Positions 57,062 to 64,000 of a stretch of 64,000 nt of DNA are shown here, piece after piece (positions within the stretch are counted from its first letter, which is position 1; each line of letters opens with the position of its first letter). A program made the position numbers and the translations under genes. The DNA comes from Lunularia cruciata (Eukaryota; Streptophyta; Marchantiopsida; Lunulariales; Lunulariaceae): NCBI GenBank assembly GCA_948567375.1, contig OX419760.1, positions 22,010,001-22,074,000 on the forward strand, given 5' to 3'. The notes under the pieces are model-generated. The model ran no database searches and was not told where the DNA came from. It saw only the letters and a program-made list of their open reading frames with translations.

Positions 57062-57874
57062 CGGGCTCTGCAGATGACTGTTCAACACATCCAAACGCTT
57101 GGTGGATCGCTCCCCTGCACTATCCCTACAATTGTTCCCACCTCTCTCCGCCAGTGCTCTTCCCTTGAACTACTACTTCGCACGAGAAAGGCGACCACGT
57201 AGTACACATGAAGAATGGGAACACCCCATCAAACACTCTTCAATAATCGTTCCCCACTCCACGATACTCGTTTTCCATATGCTGCGGTAGCTCCGACAGT
57301 TAGGAGTCGTATTGTCTTCAAAACCTCGTAACTACGTAATTGTGCAGTACTTGCCAAGTTCATCATCCCTTTCGAGGTTCGTCATAGATTGCTCGCAGAT
57401 TGCATTTCGGTTTTGCTGGTGGTTTACATAGCTTACAAAATGGTTGTGTTTTGAACGAATACGATGGTAGGTGAAGAAATTAGAGTCGCTTGTAAATCAC
57501 ACCCTCAGTTTCAACATTGACATAAGTCATTTACTAGACCATCCTTACAACATAAGATAATTATACTTTACTATAAAACTTAATAATTTGCAAATTGAAA
57601 CCCCGCATTATATAAAACATATAACCAAGTTAAATCTTTTGATACACAAGTACATAGCTAGCATATGGATTCGTTCTCTCCATGTGAAGATTTATAATCA
57701 AAATTGTAACATATGTTCTTTATTTTAAAGGTAATCATACTTTGTGAATTTAAGTTAAATAACAAGTTCTTTATAATTTTTAGTTTCAAAACGTGAGCAT
57801 TATTTGATGTCATATTAATATATCTATACATGTATCAAGTATGTGGGATATCAAGCATATATACATGCTACACA
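57062..57874. other. HINT gene upstream region
   Basis: Should contain the HINT promoter and 5' UTR. The bases just upstream of the start codon on the minus strand (TCATCTGCAG, then AGCCCG, then ATG) resemble a splice acceptor, so a 5' UTR intron is possible. The dispersed motif sits at 57186-57235. No clear TATA box can be chosen. From about 57500 the sequence is AT-rich. Confidence 0.4.
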
Positions 57875-58498
57875 ATATACATCATTGTCAACATCATACA
57901 CTATAGAAAAACAACTCACATATAAGTCATACATAGCCTCTAAAGTGCCACAATAATCAAATGGTTTACCCGTCTCGAATCAAATCAATTCACTTCAATT
58001 CAATTCAGATCAGTACTTGATCTGTCACTCTATAAATTACTAACAATTGGGCACTTATTACAGTCGAGCCACACCCACTCTAGCTAAGAGAATCCAGGTT
58101 ATGTTTGCCGACCTCTGTCCACCATAGTTAGGAACTCAAAGGCTCAACATCAGAGAAGCGAGTTCTATGGAGTTGCACTTTGAAAGTATATCATTGGACT
58201 TGAGCTAGGTCTAAAACCCTAATAGTCACACTAATAGTGCAAACAATGCAAAGTGACGGTGGCCCTCATCGTGAATTTAGTACCTTGAACACAAAATCTG
58301 ATCGTCGGAAAGTAGTCTATGGGAAACTGCTAAAATACATCTAACTACTATCACTGCAACTCCAATGTCCGAGCAATCTAGATGCAACACTACAAATGGT
58401 GTGAGAACTGTCATGCGTATATACATCATTGTCAACATCATACACTATAGAAGCACAACTCATACATAAGTCATACATAAACTCTAAAGTGCCACAAT
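57875..58498 (-). repeat. Candidate 3' LTR material of family D, with 80-bp direct repeat
   Basis: 57875-57953 and 58417-58498 are direct repeats (ATACATCATTGTCAACATCA, CACTATAGAA, TCTAAAGTGCCACAAT). On the minus strand the second begins TGTGGCACTTTAGAG immediately after a purine tract (AGGGGGGTGAT, 58511-58499), as an LTR start should. Whether the two repeats mark one 545-bp LTR followed by part of another, or a local duplication, is open. Confidence 0.5.
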
Positions 58499-58671
58499 CA
58501 CCCCCCTAGCTGGCGGTTAGGTCCCTCTAACTCGAGATAGCCATCTACTCCAAGTATATGGTATACCCTATGATGGGCAAAGATCAAAAGGCTGGGTGCT
58601 ATGGAGCCCCATCGTTAGTTGCTTGTCTGCAATTTATACCATATAAAGAATGAACTAGCTATAAGTCAAGT

Positions 58672-59030
58672 ACATCTAGGACATAACCACTGTCCTTGAG
58701 GAACCACCGTGAGAGGAGTCATACATACCATATGCCATCCTTTCAAACAGCTATCTCACACTAACATAGTAGCAGCTCTACTAGAAGAGCCACATAACAT
58801 ACACCTCAAGCCTGCACGTACAAGTGCCAAGCTTGGGTCCATAGTACCATCAATGTTTAGGAGGTGGCACGACGCACAATTGCGCACATGATCCTTCCAA
58901 ACAACACCATCATGTCCTTCTAACACAAGGACTATAGATGGCAAAACCTCACACACTTTCCAAATAGTATGGCCTGTCAAAACATCAAGTGTCGTCAATG
59001 TTGTTTGTTGTAGATATACATAGTCTCTTG
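58672..59030 (-). pseudogene. Family D integrase tail with PHD finger
   Basis: 58998-58759 reads LVLEGHDGVVWKDHVRNCAS and CHLLNIDGTMDPSLALV, then CMLCG at 58803. The frame continues ATMLV, a TGA, DSCLKGWHMVCM, and WLCPRC, ending at 58672. Spacing is C-x2-C-x11-[TGA]-x2-C-x4-H-x2-C-x13-C-x2-C: the C4HC3 pattern of a PHD finger with the third cysteine codon mutated to TGA, and with the tryptophan before the last pair that PHD fingers usually carry. PHD fingers read histone H3 tails. The position matches that of the chromodomain in families B and C. Confidence 0.75.
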
Positions 59031-59925
59031 GGTGAAATCGACGGATTGAGGGTCTATAACCTTCTCCTCAAATGGTAGCATAACATAAAGTATCTCTATG
59101 CTGAGCAATCACCAAGTTCTCAAAGGCCATCAACATCACTCTCCAAAAGATCTTTGTTGTTGAGAAGATGTGCTCATCCATACATCTGGGTCATCCAAGT
59201 CCAAAACTATAGTAGCATCTCAACGAATGGTTGTAGGTAAATCTGGATCTTGTCCATAGAGTAGGAAGTAAGGAGAGAAGGATGCTAAGGAGGCTTGCTA
59301 GCTGAACCGATAGCCCATGGCCAACCAAGGTAATGAGAGATCTCAATCTCCCAAGTGGCCTCTTTGCAAACCATACTTTTGCAATCTTCTCTTCACCGTC
59401 CGAACCACTCTCTTTGCTAAGCCATTTGCCTCAAGGTGATCTTGGGATGTAGCATAATGATCAATCAAAGCTTTGTCACACAAGACCTAAAACTCTCCCA
59501 AGAACTCTATACCCTTATTAGTCAAAACCTCAATTGGTGCACCAAAATGACTAAGAACTCAATCCAAGAACAAGTAAGCTATCCCTTCACTAGACTTGTA
59601 AGGAAGTGCTACCAACTCAATCCACTTGGAGAAGTGCTCCACCATCACTAAAACAAATCAATAATGTCTCACAGTCAATGGTAAAGGTCTAGCAAAGTCC
59701 AAACTCCAATGGTAACCCAATCCCATGATAGGTAATGGGTGTAACTATGGTGTAGGAGCATTGAATGATGCTCTAACTCGGTCACAAACTACACATTTGG
59801 CAACAAACTATTGTACCTCGGTCTGCATACTACGCCACCAATAATGACTCTGGAGTAAGCTATATGTATGCTTTACTCCAAATTGTCCTAGCTCCTCATG
59901 AGCATGACAAACCAACTATGGTCTT
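59030..59925 (-). pseudogene. Family D integrase, zinc and catalytic domains
   Basis: Zinc-binding domain near 59910-59770: AHEELGQFGVKHTYSLL, HYWWRSM, KCVVCDRV (the second H is mutated to Q). Catalytic core: DFARPLPLTVRHY, a stop, then MVEHFSKWIELVALPYKS (59699-59580), then EVLTNKGIEFLGEF-like sequence (D mutated) and ANGLAKR where A-E-R is expected. Inactive. Confidence 0.7.
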
Positions 59926-60299
59926 TGAGATAGAAGTGGTACTACTCACACTCTACCATCCTCCCATACACGCAAAAGGTGTCTGCCCTCCAATCTGAAT
60001 TATCTAGCTTGTTGAAGGACATGATCTCTTTCCTTGGCCCCAACTATGCCACCCACAAGACCAATGCAAAGATAGTCCATCACTAAGAAGTCACTATGAA
60101 TGTCTCATTGAACTATACCGATATCTTCACTCTTTGGATTTGTGACCTCAATAACTCCTCCTTTATGCACTGAGAAAGATACCACCAAAGCCTCAAAAAA
60201 TATACACATAAAAGCTGATGCATGTCAACCTGGCACCATCTCCTCATCTATCTCACCATGCCAACGTGCTCTGGTCTGATCCTGCTAGCTGGGACATGG

Positions 60300-61650
60300 G
60301 TTTCTACTCAACCCATCTGCATCACCGTTCACCACTCCAGGTCTATGAACAATTGTGACATCATGCTCTTGTAAAATCAGAGCACATCATGTAAGCTTTC
60401 CTAAAATCATGTCGGACTCTATCAACCACTTCAACGGTTGATGATCAATGATGAGAGTGAAGGGGTTACCAAATAGGTAATATCAAAAATGTGCTATTGC
60501 CCAAACTGCTACCAAACACTCTCCCTCATATAAACTATACTTTATCTCCACTGAATTGTTGGAGCGACTAGCATAGGCCACCACAAACTCCTTCTCCTCA
60601 TCATCATGTTGGGTAAGCACTACTCCAAGCCCCAACATACTCCAATCAGTATGAACCTAAAATGGTTGTCCTCTGCTTGGTCTCCTCAAAATAGGAGTAT
60701 ATGTCAACCTCTCCTTGAGATCTACAAAAGCTCTCTCTTGCTCATCTCCCCAACACCACTCATGTGTAAGCTTGGTAAGCTTCGTTAAGGCCTTAGCAAT
60801 GGCACTAAATCCTCTAACATAGTGGCAATAGAAGTTCACCAACCCAAGGAATGCTCACACTCTGATCACATCCATAGGCCAAGGAATACATGCAATAGCC
60901 TCCACCTTGGTCTGTTGAACACCAAGTCCTCCAAGGTAAATAGTGTGAACCCAATACTCAACCTGCTCATGGAAGAACCTACACTTCCCAAGATGTAATT
61001 TGAGTCCATGAGATCTCCACCACTCAAACACCTCCAACAACTATCTCTCATGCTCCTCCATAGTAGTGCTATAGACCAAAATGTCATCAATATAACATCA
61101 AGGAAAATTCAATCCAGCTAGGATCCTATCCATGGCCCTTTCAAACTCGGCAGGAGCATTCTTTAACCTAAACAATAAGAACCTCCACTGATACAACACA
61201 TCCTTACCTTGAGGATCAATAGCCCAAAATGTTGTCATGGACTTGTCCTCCTCTTTGATCGGCAACTAATGATATCCCGCTCAAAGATCCAAAGTATTGA
61301 AGACCTTTGCATGCCCAATCGCATCAAAAATCTCCTCCGGTATAAGCATGGCATACCAATCAGCCCTGGTCTATCAGTTGATAGGACAATTGTCTCCACA
61401 CATCCGCCTATCTGTGTAGTTGCCATGCATATCCTTCTTGGTTGGCATCATTGTCGCTGATGCATACTCTCCATGTGAAATCTCTACCAAACTAGCCTCA
61501 AAAAGGTCACTATTTTGGCTCTGAATCAATGTCCTCTCCATGTCACTATAGCAATAAGGGCTTTGGAAAACTGGTGTATTGCTAGTCAGCTCAATCCATA
61601 TACCAAGTCCTTTCAGAGCACCTAAATCCGTCATACTGAAGGAAAAACAA
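60300..61650 (-). pseudogene. Family D reverse transcriptase and RNase H
   Basis: 61634-61374 contains the finger region (SLVEISHGEYASATMMPTKK, NYTDRRMCGDNCPIN). 61040-60855 reads GLKLHLGKCRFFHEQVEYW and TKVEAIACIPWP. 60842-60657 reads VNFYCHYVRGFSAIAKALTK and ERAFVDLKERLTYTPIL, the connection to RNase H. The RNase H region continues in broken frames to about 60300. Confidence 0.75.
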
Positions 61651-61809
61651 CTTGTTTAGCACCTCAAGAACCTCCAAACCCTCCGTCTTTCCTCTCTTGT
61701 AAGCTTGGGTCCAAGATTTGACTCCCAAGTATCCTCTGTAACTATCAAAGGAGTGGAAGACATGTTGACTGGCTGCTACATTGAGCCCTTGGGAGCCAAT
61801 GTCATGCCC

Positions 61810-63256
61810 TCAACCACTAGAGGTCTCAACTTTTGTGTGAAAAACTCCCTCTACTCTGGCTACAAGCTCCACACGTCCTCTAGCTGCATCCCAAGTGGAC
61901 CAAGGGTGTAATCCAAGTAGCCTATGCTCACTTGGATGGACTCTAAGTAGATCACTTTCCTTAGTAGTTATTGGTTGTGTCACAAGAATACCATGTCTAC
62001 TCAATTTATCACCCCCAACATAATCTTGAATTGTCTTGATAGGCATAGGGCTCACAAGTGTTTGAGTGATGATGCCTATCAAGCGCATCCTATGTTGCTC
62101 TACCAATCCAAGGCTCACAATCTAGGTCAAACAATTTAGGTCCATAGCCTGACCTAACACCTGGATGCCTCTAACACTACTGGAATAGCGGTAATACCGG
62201 TGCAAAAACCAATTGCTTGCTCTTTCTCATTGGCGTGAGACTCCACCAACTATTGTAACTGTGAGTCCCAAACAAGTCCAAGTCCTCCTCCTCAAAAAGC
62301 ATGAGAGCCTAGGAAACTCATGAGTGTGGGAAATGTGGCTCTAGGTTGTCCAACTAGGTTCACCACCACCATAGGTGACCTATCAGCCACTACCACCGTC
62401 TGAGACTTATGCCTAGCATCCAAGATGTCATCAACAAGGATGTGGTCAAGTTGTTGAATCCCATCACAAGCACAATGTAAAACCTCTCTAGGTAAGATGT
62501 CCACCAAGACAAAGACAATGAGCCCGTCATCCTACTCTTGTTGCATCTAAAATATAGTAGGTCCTATCCAAGAATGGACCTAATGTGTACTCGGCACCAC
62601 TCTGGTGCGAGAATCACCCATCAAAGGAATGTTCTCCAAAAGGTAAGCTGGAGAAACAGATTGATGAACCTGGAGATATTGTAGTATTTGTAATATCTTC
62701 CAAAACACACCAGAACAAGGATCTTGAAGACCCAAACCTTGGCAAGACCTAAACCCAAACGTGTATGTCCCTAACACAACCATCCAAAAATCACCAAGTG
62801 AATAGGCCCATGTCTCTCTAGATCATGCACCCCAAGTAAGAGAATGTTTGCTGGTAGGGTCTTCTGGTAACCTCTAACTATTGACATCGATAATAACTCA
62901 GGATATCAATATGCCAAGTGTGCCACATGATGTAGAGACTCGCCTAGTAGTCTCATCTCTCTACATACAAGTACCTCATATACCTCTCTGTACTCATATA
63001 CCTACTTGTAATACCATAGCTAGTCTGATGCTAATCCCACTGAACAACTCCAATAGACATATCCCCTCTATTGGATATTGCCAAACAACAAGTGTGGTAT
63101 CTAGAGGTGTCAAAGTAATCAACTCTAGAAGCTCATTCCACACTCATCTCCTGATGGTACAAAGGCTCCACTCTAAGCCTGTTGCACCAACTGATTTGCA
63201 TGCAATTGCAATGCCTCCTCTGAACTCCACAATGGAACATCCAAGGTGGATGGAAC
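61810..63256 (-). pseudogene. Family D protease and gag-like region, poorly preserved
   Basis: By position this should be gag and protease. Open pieces at 62118-61810 and 62507-62292 (minus) are short. No zinc knuckle or D-[ST]-G triad is clear, so the assignment rests on order alone. The plus-strand frame at 62881-63261 has no recognised motif. Confidence 0.4.
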
Positions 63257-63962
63257 TGTAACACCCATTTGTGCATGTGTATAGTATTGTGATATTTAGC
63301 TTGGTATTATAAGTACTTGAGAGATATTATTTATATAGAGATAAAGGATGGTTCTACATTTGTCATGATTAGCTAAAGTTAGTCATAACTAAGATAGAAG
63401 GGACCTCACTTAGGAGGAAGTGGAAAAGATGAGCACCACTATTTTGGAGTCAAGTCAACACACTATCCCAATGTGTTGACTTGGTATTATTCCTAGGTGT
63501 TTGGCTTTGAAGAAAGAGTTGAGAACTCTTGGGCCTGCAAGCCTTTTTGTTTTGGATTCTTTTATAATCCAAGGATAGCCCATGTGAAGGAATCCTTGAC
63601 TTAGTGGTTGGGTCAAGATAAGATCACATGCAAGTGGAATATGCCCATGTGAATGGATATTCCTTTCTACTTTTTGACTTTACTTGACTTTTAGTCTAGT
63701 AACTTGAGTTACTGTGGTAATTAATAACTTTCATATGTAACTATTTCACAAGTATATAAAAAAGGGGTGAGGAGGTACTCATCATCCTTTCATTTGCAAC
63801 TATCTCTCTCATTAAGTTTTCTAGTGAGCAATGTCTTGAGTCTTAGAGTGTTAGCCTTGGAGGAGTATAATGGAGTTGGGGTTCTTTGCCTTCTTAGTCC
63901 ATGGTGTGCTACCATAATAGCCATCAGAGGTTCATCTTGAGTGAGAGATAGGCCGGCTCACA
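63257..63962 (+). repeat. 5' LTR of a second family A copy
   Basis: 706 bp from TGTAACACCCATTTGTG to GGCCGGCTCACA, aligning to the reverse complement of the 31405-32083 LTR with scattered differences and an extra segment of about 27 bp near 63455-63482. The flank GGAAC (63252-63256) is the candidate target duplication, whose partner lies outside the window. Confidence 0.92.
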
Positions 63963-64000
63963 TTTTTGGTTCCGTTGTCAAGACCTCTCTAGAAGGCAAG
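63963..64000 (+). mobile_element. Start of internal region of second family A copy, cut by window end
   Basis: Four T bases, then primer site TGGTTCCGTTGTCAAGAC (63967-63984), then CTCTCTAGAAGGCAAG, the same order as in the complete element (38526-38488 on the minus strand). The rest of the element lies beyond the window. Confidence 0.9.

Larger units (their letters stand above)
57875..63256 (-). mobile_element. Ty3/gypsy family D element, decayed, with PHD finger at the integrase end
   Basis: Minus-strand order from right to left: gag-like and protease region (about 63250-61810), reverse transcriptase (about 61650-60850), RNase H (about 60850-60300), integrase (about 59920-58800), PHD finger (58803-58672), purine tract and candidate LTR (58512 leftwards). 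Stops and frameshifts occur throughout. The 5' LTR is not present: the right side is cut at 63257 by a family A LTR. Left boundary uncertain. Confidence 0.75.

Overview
This window is nuclear DNA of a land plant. The signs are plant-type telomeric repeats (CCCTAAA), plant Ty3/gypsy retrotransposons primed by tRNA-iMet and by a tRNA-Asp-like sequence, spliced genes with GT-AG introns, and fragments of a HAK/KUP potassium transporter and an amino-acid permease. I cannot name the species. The density of nested retrotransposons and the hAT-like transposase relic suggest a repeat-rich genome, possibly a seed-free plant; that part is inference.

Layout. 1-29.4 kb is a stack of decayed Ty3/gypsy elements. 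Family B, a chromodomain type with a 0.73-0.76 kb LTR and an iMet primer site, is present as a truncated copy (1430-3613, minus), a copy (6047-12477, plus) that has lost its 5' LTR and carries a solo LTR (8102-8852), a full-length but mutated copy (18661-29352, minus), and an internally deleted copy (24475-28559, plus) nested inside that one with a perfect 5-bp target duplication. Family C (5917-17817, plus) is a second chromodomain element, split by the second family B copy. A hAT-like transposase pseudogene lies at 3.67-5.25 kb. A short interstitial telomere-like tract follows at 29.38 kb.

29.7-41.5 kb is a diverged non-autonomous DNA element with short terminal inverted repeats. It was invaded by a family B solo LTR (29825-30408) and by family A, a complete and apparently very young Ty3/gypsy element (31405-39205, minus) with LTRs that look identical and an uninterrupted 1608-residue Gag-Pol. 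A second copy of the DNA element, without inserts, is at 51206-52514.

41.5-57.5 kb is the gene-bearing island. The only intact host gene I can assemble is a five-exon HINT-type histidine-triad gene on the minus strand (54694-57061, 140 residues). The island also holds a HAK/KUP pseudogene fragment, a permease exon caught in the loop of a large inverted repeat, several hairpins, and a dispersed ~60-bp motif present four times.

57.9-63.26 kb is family D, a decayed minus-strand Ty3/gypsy element whose integrase tail carries a PHD-finger pattern instead of a chromodomain. It is cut by an older family A copy, whose 5' LTR and primer site (63257-64000, plus) run off the window.

The two most unusual signals are both in retroelements. 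One is a leader-encoded peptide between primer site and gag that appears to be shared by the otherwise distant families A and B. The other is the PHD finger at the integrase C-terminus of family D. Families A, B/C and D thus show three integrase-tail architectures in one window: none, chromodomain and PHD.
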